DNA of 64,000 nucleotides from Geotrypetes seraphini (Eukaryota; Chordata; Amphibia; Gymnophiona; Dermophiidae). Position numbers and translations under genes: made by a program. Below the pieces are notes generated by a model. It ran no database searches. It saw only the letters and a list, made by a program, of their open reading frames with translations, and was not told the origin of the DNA. The stretch spans positions 262,258,674 through 262,322,673 of the forward strand of contig NC_047087.1 of NCBI RefSeq assembly GCF_902459505.1. The letters run 5' to 3'. How positions within the stretch are numbered: position 1 is the first letter of the stretch; each line of letters starts with the position of its first letter. This document shows, in pieces, positions 23,431 through 35,331 of the stretch.

Positions 23431-26400
23431 AGTTGTTCACAAACACTTTCCTCCGTGAATGGCGCAGAATCTACTCCATTTTCTTGTGTAACTTTGCCAG
23501 ACAATCTCGGTCCTTCTCCAGGATTTTCTTCCATGAACACAGAGCAAAAGTATTACCAAAATAACTGATCGAAATGGTAGACAATCTATATAACATTGCA
23601 ATCTATTTGACAAAATGTTTGTAAAGATCTTATAATCTACTCCTAAGAGTGATATTGGCCGATAAGAACCACAGCTGGTAGGATCTTTATCTGGTTCAAA
23701 ATTAAGGTAATTCCAGCTAATCTCCATGAGTGTGGTAATAAAGATCTCTTTTCTATACCATTAAAGGCAGCTACTAATGGTTTAACCAGATAGCTTTTGA
23801 AAACTTTATAGAACCTGGTTGAATATCCATCCAAACCAGGTGCTTTTCCAGTTTTCATATCTTTAATAGCCCATAAAACTTCTTCTTCATTAATTGTCAT
23901 AGATAATTGTTCTGATTCACTCTTTAACAGAGAAGGGATATTCAATTGATCAAAAAAATTTAGAAAGAGTCTCCGGTAGTTCTTCATGTTCAGGAGTATA
24001 CAATTTTGTATAGTAGTATAGAAAAACATCTTGAATTTGAGGCAAAGTTGTAGATTGCATACCATTTTGATCAGTTATTTTGGTAATATCGTTTCTTAAA
24101 GCTTTCTTATGTAATTTATGAACCAACAGTATCCCTGACTTATTAGTTGATTCAAAATATTATTGTTGTAATGATTGCAATTTTATACTAGTATCAAGCA
24201 AATCCAACTCCTGTAAATCTGATTTTAATTTTTTAAGCTTCTGTAACACTTTTGGATCAAGAGATTTTCTTTTTCCCTTTTTTATACTCAAACTCAAATT
24301 AATAAATCTAAGATAGAAGATGCCTCCTTTGTTGCATTTTTGTCTTATAAAGGATCCTAATGAAATAAGTGTCCGCCCTTAATACAGCTTTCAAAGCTTC
24401 CCAAATGGCTATCGGGGACGTTACCCCATCTACATTAATCATTAGATAATCTTGCAATTCCTTCCCTATTTGTTCTATATTTTGTGGATCTGAAAATAAA
24501 GAATCATCCAATTTCCAATATTTGACTCCAGTTTCCCTTTGCAAAATCCAAACATTAATATCTACAGGAGCATGATCCAACCATGTTCAGACAGTTATAT
24601 CTGCTCTACCTATCTGAGTAATAAGTTCCTTACTTACCAACCAGTAGTCTATTCTAGAAAAAGTATCATGAGGCTCTGAATAGAATGTATACTCTTGATC
24701 AAATGGGTGTTGAAGACGCCAAATATCAATTAAGTCCCAATTGTCCCACAACTTTAAATGTTTTCTTTCCTTTTTGCCATACAAGGCAAATTGGGAGAAA
24801 TTATCTCTCTCTCTCATTGTAAAGTCAAATTAAAATCGCCTACTATTATCAAATTGTCCTCTGAATAAGATTTCAATAAATCGCTCAATTTATCAAAAAT
24901 ATTCCTTGATTAGAATTAGGGGCATATATATTTAGAAGGGTATATAATTTCCCTCCCATTTTTACCTTTAATAGTATAAATCTTCCCTCTTTATCTCTGA
25001 TAACATTTTCCACAATGGAAGAAAATGAGTTTGCCAAAAGGATAGCAACACCATTTTATTTAGATTTCGTTTTATTAAAGGCAAAAAAATTTGAGAATAT
25101 TTTTTGTGAACAAAAAGTTTTTCACAACTTGGAAATAAATTAGTCTCTTGGACAAATCCTATTGACATATGCATACATTCAAATTCTTTTTAAAAAAGTT
25201 GATGTTTCCTTGGCAAGTTCAACTCACAAACATTTATTGAGACATAATTGTGATATTTAAGTCATATTCGATCAAATAATAAACAAATCTCAGATCAATA
25301 AATCTCATCTCATTCATCTCTCTCAGATTTTCCATTCTCTTACCCACATACAAATTACTTCCTGACCTCTCCCCATTCCCCATCCCACTCCTAATTCCCA
25401 AAGCCCTACTTTCATACAGAACACCACCTACACCTCCCCCCTCCCTCAACCATCCCTCCTCCCTTCCTTCCCCTCACTTCTTCCACTCCCTCCTGAAACC
25501 AGGACCAAGACTTGACTTCAGTTAACCTAGCACCGATCATCAAGTAGCCTCACACCAAGTTCTAAATTATCATTTAGCGATCCTTTGAAAAAGTTTAATA
25601 AGATTTCTCCTTATAACAATGTAAATCAAACCAGATTTGTTCATTGTCCAGCAGGTCCAGATAGTTACTCCTATTATTGCTGATCCGATTGCCTCTGCAG
25701 CCTTTTCTTTTGGTCCGCCTGATACCATCATTGATTCAATGTACCGTGTGTTAATAAATCTGATTGTTCCTGTTGTTGCTTTTCTCCTTCTTCATGCCAG
25801 AGATTTGCCCGGATGAGTATTTGCTGTGCTTCCCCGGCAGATGTTACTTTCTGCAGCTTGTTTTCTATCATGAAGGATAAACCAAATGAATAGTGCCATT
25901 TGTATCTTATATTATTTTGTTGTAAACATTTAGTAACTTCTCAACACTATTTCCTCTGTCTTAAAATAATTGCAGGTAGATCAGCAAATAGTTCAACCTT
26001 AGCTCCTTCTAATGTGAGGTGTCCAACTTTCCGGGCAGCTTGTAAACACCCTTTCCTTCCGGGGGAAATGAAGAAAGCAGGCTATTATATCCCGGGGCCT
26101 ACCAGATTGGTGGGGGCCCAGGGCTCGATGAACATTTTCAAATTCTATAGCAGGTAATTCTTCCTCTGAGTCCACCGCTTGCAAAAATTTATGGCATATA
26201 AATTGCATCAAGGCCATGTCTTTAGTTTCCTCCTGTTCCAGGACCTCATAGGCTTGTATATTATTCCGCCTTGCCCTATTTTCCCCATCTTCAATTTTGA
26301 AAAGTAAATCCTCTGTTACTGAATCCAGTTGATTACAATGTTTCTGAATCTCAACTCTTTCTTCAAATTCTTGAAGACTCTGTCCCATATCATCCATCTT

Positions 26401-26984
26401 TTTGTGTAGCCCATCAATATTCACTTTTATATTAGTCGTGAAGACTGTCAGGGCTATCACCCATCCATTGCTGTGTAACTTCTGTGGGAGGTGACTCCAG
26501 CATTTCAATCGATTCCCTGCCAAGAGCATTCTGCTCGACGTCTCCCTGTTGCATTGCCATCTTAGCAGGTGTGGAGCCAGTGTCCTCTCCCGGTTGAAAA
26601 GCAAAGACCTTAAGGTCTGGTCTTTTTACTTGCCATATCATTCACTTGCTCCCAGAGAAAAAACTCTCTCCTGGAATAGGCTCTAGCAGGGCAGTTGTAG
26701 GAGCAAATTTCACCAATTTCGGTGCGGTCAAGCTTGAGCTCACAAGCTACTCTGCCATACGCTCTATGTCATCGGAAGTCCTTTTTTTTAATGTAGTAGC
26801 TGAGGGCCATGCCTTCTTTCTGACTCCAGGGTATGATTTAATCTGTCAATGGCCACCCTACTCCTTTTCTGATTTAATGTACAAAACAATGTAGTGGATG
26901 AACTAACATGCTTTTCCCTGCTCCCCCAACTCTTGTAAAATCCATGGAGCCCAACAGGAGAAGGAAATGCTTTTTCCAGTGCAA

Positions 26985-27815
26985 TAGGTGAGACATTCTA
27001 ATGTAGACAGTTACCGGATGCTAGGATCCACCTTGGGGATTAGCACCCAAGGAAAGGATCTGGGTGTCATTGTAAACAATACGATAAAACCTTCTGCCCA
27101 ATGTGCTGCGGTGGCCAAAAAAGCAAACAGGATGCTGGGAATTATTAAAAAAGGGATGGTTAACAAAACTAAGAATGTCATAATGCCCCTGTATCGCTCC
27201 ATGGTGCGACCTCATATGGAGCATTGCATTCAATTCTGGTCTTCTTATCTCAAGAAAGATATAGTGGCGCTAGAAAAGGTTGAAAGAGTTTCCAAGATGG
27301 TAAAGGGGATGGAACTCCTCTTATGAGGAAAGACTAAAACAGTTAGGGCTCTTTAGCTTAGAAAAGGGACGGCTGAGGGGAGATATGATTGAAGTCTACA
27401 AAATCCTGAGTGGAGTAGAACGGGTACAAGTAGATCGATTTTTTCATTCCGTCAAAAATTACAAAGACTAGGGGACACTCCATGAAGTTACACGGAAATA
27501 CTCTTAAAACCAATGGGAGAAAATTTTTTTCACTCAGAGAATAGTTAAGCTCTGGAACGCGTTGCCAGAGGATGTGGTAAGAGCGGATAGTGTAGTTGGT
27601 TTTAAGAAAGGTTTGGACAAGTTCCTGGAGGAAAAGTCCATAGTCTGTTATTGAGAAAGACATGGGGGAAGCCACTGCTTGCCTTGTATTGGTAGCATGG
27701 AATATTGCTACACCTTGGGTTTTGGCCAGGTACTAGTGACCTGGATTGGTCACCATGAGAACAGGCTACTGGGCTTGATGGACCAATGGTCTGACCCAGT
27801 AAAGCTATGTGATGT
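26985..27815 (+). mobile_element. CR1-clade LINE 3' part
   Basis: The frame 26988-27326 reads GKDLGVIVNNTIKPSAQCA, ANRMLGIIKKG and PLYRSMVRPHMEHCIQFWSSYLKKD. It then shifts, and the remainder ([16 protein letters not shown]...KLWNALPEDVV-type sequence) follows to about 27655. The 3' UTR ends TGATGGACCAATGGTCTGACCCAG at about 27777-27800. It is 5'-truncated and decayed. Confidence 0.83.
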
Positions 27816-28339
27816 TATTTCCCTTTAGCCACATGCTGCAGAAGGAACTGCTTTGGATTTTTTCATTCTGCCTGTTATACTTCACTGGGCTCTGTAGCTC
27901 CACCTTCATTTCTTTCCTTCTGCACATATGACTGCAGATGTGTTTTGTTCTGTTCTCATCTTATTATTTTTAGTTTGATGTAATTTCATCCCCTTTTCAG
28001 GTAATTTGGTGCTTGAGCGATTTTAAAGCTCTACCTGTGTGAGAATTCACAGATTTCTGTCTGTGGCTGATAGGCTGATCCCACTGGGTAACTGTTAGCC
28101 AGCCTGCATAGTTTTCTCTGGAGTTCAGGGCCGTCGTTGAGGTGGTCTCACCTTCTGTTAATCAGGGGTTCAGCACAGGCTGTTAGGTGTTCTTAGGATG
28201 CTCGTCAGGGTCTGACAGGGTGCCAGGTGCGTCAACACGCCTCTGCCTTTCCCGGTGTGCATCCATTGATCTGCAGGGTGGAGGTGTCTTAAATAGTTGC
28301 TAAAAGTTTGTATGTCCTTTCCCCTCCCCTGACTTTTAA

Positions 28340-28412
28340 TTAATTTTTATAACACTATAAAGATGTAAACCGCTTTAGTATATAAAGCAGTATATCAAGA
28401 CATAATAAACTT
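28340..28412 (+). mobile_element. L2/SINE 3' tail fragment
   Basis: The sequence GTAAACCGCTTTAGTATATAAAGC...AATAAACTTGAA has the form of the 3' tails of L2-related elements and their SINE partners. It is short and inserted within the DIRS fossil's terminal region. Confidence 0.5.
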
Positions 28413-29624
28413 GAATCTGGCTTGCAGTTCGAAGATCAGCTTTGCAGAAGCATTCCCAGCATTATAGCAGTGAATACTCTCATCTAGCTACTGTGAGAAA
28501 GCAGAAAGCAGGTTTCCAGCACTGATCCTGTCAGGTCACAGTGAGTACACAGGCTGACAGCCTGTGAGAGACATCAAGGAGGTTGGAAAAATGGGGTTTT
28601 GAGTGTTTCTGGATGCCAGTGTTCCCCCGCCTGAAAAATCCAAAAATTACCGTTTTTAGAGTTTGGGAAGTGTGAAAAATATTGCAATTTTGGCACAAAT
28701 TTCTTGATGGTGGCTAACTTGAATTTATAGCAATCTTTTGTTCTAAAGCTCCCTGCTTCTTCAAAACTGCAGATTTTGCCTGGAAACTTGCTGTGATGGA
28801 GTCCTTGGGCTCTCCTTATGTTATTGCCAGGAATGCACAAATTTAACGCTTCTGACACATCCTTGCATCACATTCTGTGTGGTGTAGCTGAAGGGTGCGG
28901 CTGCAGTGCCAACTTAACTTCTCCCCTGCTGAAGCATGTGATAAAACGCTCGGCTAGCACAACAGGGCGGCCGTTGTTGTTTTCGGGGCTTAGCACAGCT
29001 GGTATTTCCATCAGACAAGCTGCGGATTCTCTGCAGCTAAAGAAACGCAAATGCAAATCTTCTAAGAGTGCCTTTCCACCCCAGGAGCTGGAAACTTTCT
29101 AGATTCATGAAATTTTTGTGTGGTCAGAGTTTCAGAACAAGTGTTCTTCCCTGCAGTTTCAATCCACCTCTGCAGCACATCTTAGTGGCAAGGTGCCTAT
29201 GAGCACGTCCTTGCCTCAGCCTGCTGTAGTCATTGCGCTACCTGATCCTGATCTGGCAGACCCGGATGCTTCTCTTTCTGATCCATTGTTTGCAGGTACA
29301 GCGCTACCCGGAGTGGGAGATCAGGAGCTGTGTGCTGATTCTGCAAATCCCTCTGCAGTCTTAGAGCCTGTGGATGTCTTGTGCTTGTTTATGTTTGCAG
29401 TCCTACCAGACCTAATTTCTGAGTTGTTGCAGGAATTGAATTTAATCTCTCAGCTGGCTCTGTCCACTTCATCCTCCTTGCTATGTGATGTGTGCTCACA
29501 GTTAGCTACCTTCCCCTGGCACCCTGATATGAACGTTCTGGTCTTGGAGCAGTTTGACTCTCTGGAGGGTTCTCTGAAGATTGCTAGAGCTATGTCATAC
29601 TTGTATGATCTTGACACATTGTAA

Positions 29625-30035
29625 ATGAATGGTCGGGTGATGACGGAGTGATTGTGGGAAACGATCCTTGATAAAGCATTGAATACGCAAAACATGTCGG
29701 ATCCGAGTTTCCCCGATCATAAAAACTGAGATAAGTCATAAAACTTTAGTACATATGTAAAAGCATTTGACTAGTAGCACTTTAAGGCACTTTTTAAGCA
29801 CTTTTGAAACTGTTGCACTTTAAAAACTGAACTTTAAATATTGAAATCCAATGAGGATAAAAAAGTGGGCCAATAAAGAGACAACACGTCAAGCTTATCG
29901 CTATTATAAACATTTGAGCGATGAATGGTGTTTCTGAGGTCCGCAGCTTCAGTAAAATTATGAAATTTATAGCTATTAAGAGTGGTTGAATCATATATCA
30001 CAATGGATATTCATCACTTGGAATAAGAGGTATTT
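29625..30035 (+). mobile_element. Penelope-like or retrozyme-like insert in the DIRS fossil
   Basis: This segment interrupts the gag-like region and has no coding motif. It carries a hammerhead-like core at 29663-29703. It is assigned to Penelope-like LTR or a retrozyme-like element on that motif alone. Confidence 0.4.
29663..29703 (+). ncRNA. Decayed hammerhead ribozyme-like motif 1
   Basis: Stem I is GATCC (29663-29667) with GGATC (29699-29703), fully complementary. The conserved core reads TTGATAA in place of CUGANGA and AAAA in place of GAAA. Stem II is weak. Stem III is the 4-base palindrome CATG, followed by the expected cleavage dinucleotide UC (29697-29698). Three core substitutions suggest it is no longer active. 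Minimal type I hammerheads of this form are known from Penelope-like elements and retrozymes. Confidence 0.45.
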
Positions 30036-30554
30036 ATGAGACACTTGTATCCCCTGGCACAGGAGTGTCAGCAGCTTTTGGGTCAGACCAGGGTGGATTC
30101 TTTGGTGGCGCAGGTGACTAAGCACACCTCTCTCCCTAGTGAGGGTGGTGTGTTAAAGGACATACAGAAACGCCAGGTAATGTGGTCCTCAGGAAGTTTT
30201 TTTGATGCAGCTACTATAAGTATCAAGGCTGATTCGGTGACATTGTTTGTGGCACGCATCTGTCTCTTTTGACTGCGCACCCTGGAGAGTGAGGCAGTGG
30301 ATCCCCCTCCTCAACTTCTGATGGCTGGGACTGATTATATGGCAGATGCATTGTATGATCTCATGAGAGTTTTGGCATAGGTGTCAGCGTACTCCATCTC
30401 TGCCTGCCAAATGCTCTGGGTTCACCAATGGGCTGGCGATTCCACTTCCAGGGCTACTTTGGCTCAGCTGCCTTTTAAGGGGCAGTTATTGTTTGGCAAA
30501 GGTCTGGACAACCTTATTGATTTGGTGATGGACCATCGCTCTCTGCCCGATAGT

Positions 30555-30718
30555 AGACCCAGGCCCTCCAAGGGTTCTGGACGCTCTAATCAAGCAGACC
30601 CAAGCCCCTCCAGGGATTCTGGATGCTCTAATCAAGTAGACCCTGGCCCCCCCAGGGGTTCTGGATGCTCTAATCAAGTAGACCCTGGCCCTCCAGGGGT
30701 TCTGGATGCTCTAATCTT
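30555..30718 (+). repeat. Four ~42-bp tandem units in the DIRS fossil gag region
   Basis: GGAYGCTCTAATCAAG recurs at 30579, 30621, 30663 and 30704, giving a unit of 41-42 bp (14 codons, read as SGCSNQVDPGPPRG-like). The middle units are nearly identical, so the array expanded late. Confidence 0.85.
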
Positions 30719-32044
30719 TGTGGCTCATGGCATTCCAAACCATATGTGAATACCACGTCGGAGAGATTTTCCTAGGGCTCCCGACGCCGCTACACTAGCT
30801 ACAGGCATTCCTATCCTTCCATCTTCCGTTCTGCACCGTCTGCCAGAAAGGCTCAATGATGCCAGACAGTCGGATGCCCCTCTGCGGCCTGGATGCTCAT
30901 TATGTCTGACCAGTGGTCTTGGACATAATTCAGTCGGGTTACAAGCTGGAATTTGCTCGACATCTGACAGATTAGTTTGTGGACTCTCCTTCAGGTCACC
31001 CAAAGCGCTCAGGGTTCAAGCCACCGTTTAGCACTTGATGGATATCCAAGCTATAGAGCCAGTACCGCCCGACCTCTTGGGCTCAGGCAGATACTCAGTT
31101 TACTTTATCATGCCAAAGAAAGGCTCAGAAGATTAGAGACCTCTTCTGGATCTTCAGCACATGAATGTGGCTCTCAGGATTCCTCAATTCTGAATGGAGA
31201 CCATGCATTTGGTTATTGCAGTAGTGGCCTCAGGAAAGTTTCTTGCCTTTCTGGATTTCACAGAGGCGTACTGCACATTCCTATTTTTCCAGCCCACCGC
31301 AAGTTCTTGTGGTTTCATGTTCTGGAACAGCATTACCAGTTCTCAGCACTGCCCTTTGGGTGGCAGTGCTACGGACTTTCACCAAGGTGATAGTAGTAGT
31401 GGTGACTTATCTGCAGAAGATGGGTCTCCAGGTTCACCCTTATTTGGATGACTTACTGATCAGAGCTCCCTCGTTGGCCAAGGGACACATGGTGGAGCGG
31501 ATGCTCCAGGTGCTAAAAGACCTGGGCTGGATTGTCAACTTCAGGAAGAGCCATCTGACACTCACACAATTGCTGGACTACCTGGAAGTCCTTTTTAACA
31601 TAGCACTGGGCTGCGTGTATCTACTAGAAGCCCGCAAGCAGAAACTGTGTTCCCAGATTTCTTCCCTTCTGAAGCGGTCGGCTCCTTCAGCATTGGATTA
31701 TCTTCAGGTTCTGGGCTCCATGGTTGCCAAGTTGGATGTGGTTCCTTAGGGGAGGGTGCACATGCATCCTCTTCAGCATACTTTGCTCTCTACAGCCCCG
31801 TCTACATTGGGCCCGAGCAAGCATGGACTGGTGGCTTCTCCCGCAATCACTCTGCAGGAGCGTACTGCTACACATTGCCTTCTGGATTGTGGTGATGAGA
31901 TGCCAGCCTTCGGACCTGGGGAGCACATTGCAGTCATTGTCTTGTTCAGAGGTGTTGGACACCGTCTCAGTGAAAGTGGTCAATCAATCGGTTGGAGCTC
32001 AGAGCCATTCAACTAACTCTGATGAGATTTTTGTACAGGGAGCG

Positions 32045-34475
32045 TACTTTGCCTGCCTTATCCAGGTGCTTCACGGGAGAGTCCACAAACCTGTCTCTCA
32101 GAGGCTGGGTATAGTCCAGGCTGTAGCTGGGCCAAATAATGTCTAGAACCCACTGACTGGACAAGATGAGAGTCTGCCCCCGAAATATTGAAAGACCTCC
32201 CTCGGCCTTGCAGCAAAGTGCTTTTTTTTTTTTTTTGAGCAGAGGAAGCCAAACGGGAGGCAGAAGACTAGCTTAGCCAGGAGTCCAAGAACCTCTGCCT
32301 GTAGCCCTGGAAAAATCCCCGAGATGGGGAGGTTGAATATGGGTGAGAACACCTTAAACCACTAAGTTAGAGCGCCCCAAACTTCTAGAGGATCTAGGTT
32401 TGCTGTCAGGCAGAGTTAGAGGACAACGGTCCGCTACTGAATGGACGCGATCATTCAAGTCTTTGCTAAATAACAAATGCCCCTCAAAAGGAAGCCTAGC
32501 AACAGTATCCATAGTGATGGAACCATTGGCTCACTGTCTAAGCCAGAGCATTCTGCGAGCAGATAATGAATATATCAACAGCCTACCCAGGACCTGCATA
32601 AGGTCATTCAGGGTGTCAGCAACATAATCTACTCTAGCCAAAATAAGTTTAGGAGGGGGCTCTATAGCCTCGCTCACCAGTGTACAGCTGGGACAGACAA
32701 GCACGTGTGACAAAAGATGCCACCGCAGCAGCCTGTACGCCCCAAGCCATTGCCTCAAATAGGCACCTGAGGACCGCATCTATCTGGCAGTTCTGTATGT
32801 CTTTAAGCACCACACCACCCTCACTGGGAAGGGAGGTGCACTTAGTCACCTGAGCCACCAAAGAGTCCACTTTAGGCTGATCAAAAATTAGTTGGCACTC
32901 CTATACATAGGATACCAAAGAGACATGGCTCATGTAACCCCGAGAGTATCTTCTGGAGACATCCATTGCTCTGAAATCAAAATGCTTATACCAGGATGCC
33001 AGGGAAAAGTAGTAGACTGCGACTGCATACCACATAGCCACAAAGAGGAAGTGGATAGACCTGGCTGAGTGACTAAGTTCAACTCCTGCATAGACTCTGA
33101 GAGGAAAGAAAGCAAAGTCACAGATTTGAATAAGCGCAGAACCATGGGAACGTCTCCAGGTTCTAAAGTCTCTGAGGGTTCCAAAGATCCGGCATACAGC
33201 CCCAGATCCCCAGTCACAGGAAGTGCAATGCCAGAAAACAAGGGTCCGTAAGTTGGGCAATACTATTCTCAGTATTTCCCAGGCTGGGGTCAGCCAGTCC
33301 CTGAACAGCAGCTGACTGTGAAAAGGTTGCGCCCCAGCCAAAAATAAGTCCCTGGCAAAGCGGGAACGCACCAAAGAACAGCTGCTTTGAAGCACAGATT
33401 ACAGATATTTCATGAAATCTGGGAAAGCTTCCGGACCCTGGGGCAAAGAGTCACCCTTGGATGACTGCACCTCATATTTCTTGGGCTACAGAAGGTCCAT
33501 GTACTGTGGATAGAACCTTCAGCCCTACCAAGCCCCAGAGAGAAGGCTGCCCCAACGGGCTAGCCGAGCATTATGTCCCCTGCTCAGTCAGGAGAAAAGC
33601 TAAGCTTTGCGCTGCTGTTCCTCCCAGCTATACCACATGGCACAAGGATGCTCGTGAGGCCCTAAATTTGCACAATCCTGGCAAGAATTCAAAATAAGAT
33701 AGCCCAAGGACTCTATCCCAAGTTTTGAGGCAAAAATTGAAGTTTTGGAAGAGCAGGGAGATAAGAAATTCATGCCAAAATCACAATATTTTTCACATAT
33801 AGCGAGTCACAAAAATGGCAATTTTAGGATTTTTCAGGTGGGGGACATGCAAAAATCTTCAAAACTGCCAAATTCAGACCCCCCCCCCCCCCCCCCGATC
33901 CACCTTACAGGCTGTGACAGTCTTACTCACTGTGACCTGTGCTGGGAATGTGCTGCAGCCTGTCTCAGCCCTCAAAGTAGGTGCCTCATGCTGAGAATAC
34001 CTCTTCAACACTGATCTTCTGGCTGCTCCACCTTAGAGGACTGAAGGACTTTCTCAGGAAAGGGCAGAGGCAAAAAAATGTAGCTGGCACTCTGTGAGAC
34101 ACTGTTGAATCCTAGTATGCCTTACAGCCTGCGCTCGAACCTCTGTTCGGTAGAAGGAGGAAAAACAAGGGGACGGTCCGAGCTCCTAAGAAATCAATGC
34201 AGGCTGGCTAAAAGGGACTCACTGGGATTGGCCTGTCAGCTGCAGACTGAAGTCTGTGTTCTCAACACAGGTAGAGCTTAAGAATTGCGTACAAAGAAAT
34301 CCTGAACAGGGGATGAAAACATTGAATAAAATAAGAAAAAGGAAAGAACAGAAATACTCCTTTAGGCACATGTGCATAAGGTGAAAAACTGTAGGTAGTG
34401 CTATAGCTCCCAGTGAAGTACACGACTCACAGAAAAAATCCAGAGTGGACTGCTTATGGCACATGGTCATTGGGA
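32045..34475 (-). mobile_element. DIRS-type retroelement fossil B
   Basis: It is homologous to fossil A but on the opposite strand. The terminal region lies at about 33600-34475, a gag-like region at about 32350-33400, and the start of the RT region at about 32045-32350. It is broken and old. A and B meet tail to tail near 32040, forming a long imperfect inverted repeat with terminal regions outward. A C-homopolymer near 33881-33897 lies in the terminal region. Confidence 0.7.
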
Positions 34476-34985
34476 TACAACCTACTTATCTAGAATGTCT
34501 CGCCTATTGCACTGGAAATCTGAAGGTGTACTGGTAGGGATGGATATAATTGACACACACTGGTCAGCAATTTATAGCTCTGCACAGGAAGATATTTGGT
34601 GGCTTTTCTTCAGCTCATTAGAATCTAAAATGGCCCTAGCTTAAAAAATTAATTTAGACCATTGTTCTAGGGAAAATACGGTGACTAGCTAGGTCTCATG
34701 TGATGTTAGTCACTCGAGGCAGGCAAAGTCTCAAACTTATCCAGTGGAATACTTTTATGATCCAGTCTCAGCACTCTGGATATGAGGAAGATTCAGAATT
34801 CTTCCTGGAACAGAGATCCACAGGTTTTCCTTTAGATGCCTCCCCAATCCTAAGAGAATTGTACAATGTCAGATATGACTCAAATGTAAGGCTATGCTAT
34901 CATGCTTGCTGTCAGAGAATGCAGAATCTCTAGTACTTCTAGACAACGACACAGCAGGATGCTTCAATCAACATCTAGCATAATG
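34476..34985. other. Unassigned noncoding DNA
   Basis: There are only short frames without known motifs. No repeat structure is evident. Confidence 0.4.
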
Positions 34986-34989
34986 ACAA

Positions 34990-35232
34990 CAGAAATATGA
35001 TGGCAGATAAAGGTCAAATGGCCCATCTAGTCTGCCCATCCACAGTAACCATTATCTCTTTTTCTCTCTCTGAGAGATCCCACATGCCTATCCCAGGCAA
35101 TATTATTTATAAAAATGTTAAAAAGAACAGCCCAAGAACAGAACCTTGAGGCACACCACTGATACCATTCCTTAGAGCGATCTCCATTGATCACTACCCT
35201 CTGCCGCCTTCCACTCAACCAGTTCCTGATCC
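34990..35232 (-). mobile_element. CR1-clade LINE scrap
   Basis: The 3' end is seen as GATGGCAGATAAAGGTCAAATGG on the plus strand. A jump then leads to an RT part on the minus strand reading QRVVINGDRS and AVLFNIFIN with the strand of the other minus CR1 copies. It is internally deleted. Confidence 0.7.
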
Positions 35233-35249
35233 AGGGAAGCCCTAGTTGT

Positions 35250-35331
35250 CTGAGCTAATCAGGGCCTTAGGCCCCTCTCTGTGCATCACATGTGATACAG
35301 AGGAAGGAGCCCAAGGCCCTGATTGGCTCAG
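35250..35331. repeat. 82-bp hairpin repeat
   Basis: CTGAGCTAATCAGGGCCTTAGG and CCAAGGCCCTGATTGGCTCAG are inverse with few mismatches. A further copy of CAGCCAATCAGGGTCTTAG follows at about 35371-35390. The AAGGCCTGATTGG motif also forms a hairpin at 62208-62259, so both may come from one element family. Confidence 0.65.

Larger units (their letters stand above)
16934..26960 (-). mobile_element. L1-clade LINE, nearly full order of parts, split by two CR1 copies
   Basis: Read on the minus strand from 26960 down, the parts are as follows. ORF1-like sequence is at 25999-26640, with a coiled-coil stretch and an ENRARRNNIQAYEV motif as in the L1 RNA-binding protein. Endonuclease fragments are at 24308-24817 (SRIDYWLVSKEL, DHAPVDI). 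RT is at 23437-24065 (APGLDGYSTRFYKVF, SYRPISLLGVDYKIFTNIL) and at 21066-21419 (DAKKAFDRIYWP, a RGTCQSCALS block). The C-terminal part is at 20383-21065 and 17428-18060. The 3' end is at about 16934-17025, with a T-rich tract. Each piece is frameshifted. CR1 copies at 18061-20250 and 21465-23430 interrupt it. Confidence 0.87.
27830..32040 (+). mobile_element. DIRS-type retroelement fossil A
   Basis: The parts seen are a terminal region (about 27840-28550), a gag-like region (about 29118-30720) matching the opposite copy B, and reverse transcriptase/RNase H (about 31000-32025) with the DIRS-style YLDDLL motif. It is broken, with many disabling changes, so it is old. An unrelated ~400-bp segment (about 29625-30035) that carries a hammerhead-like motif splits the gag region, and a LINE/SINE tail lies at about 28340-28412. 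The recombinase end is not present. Confidence 0.72.
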
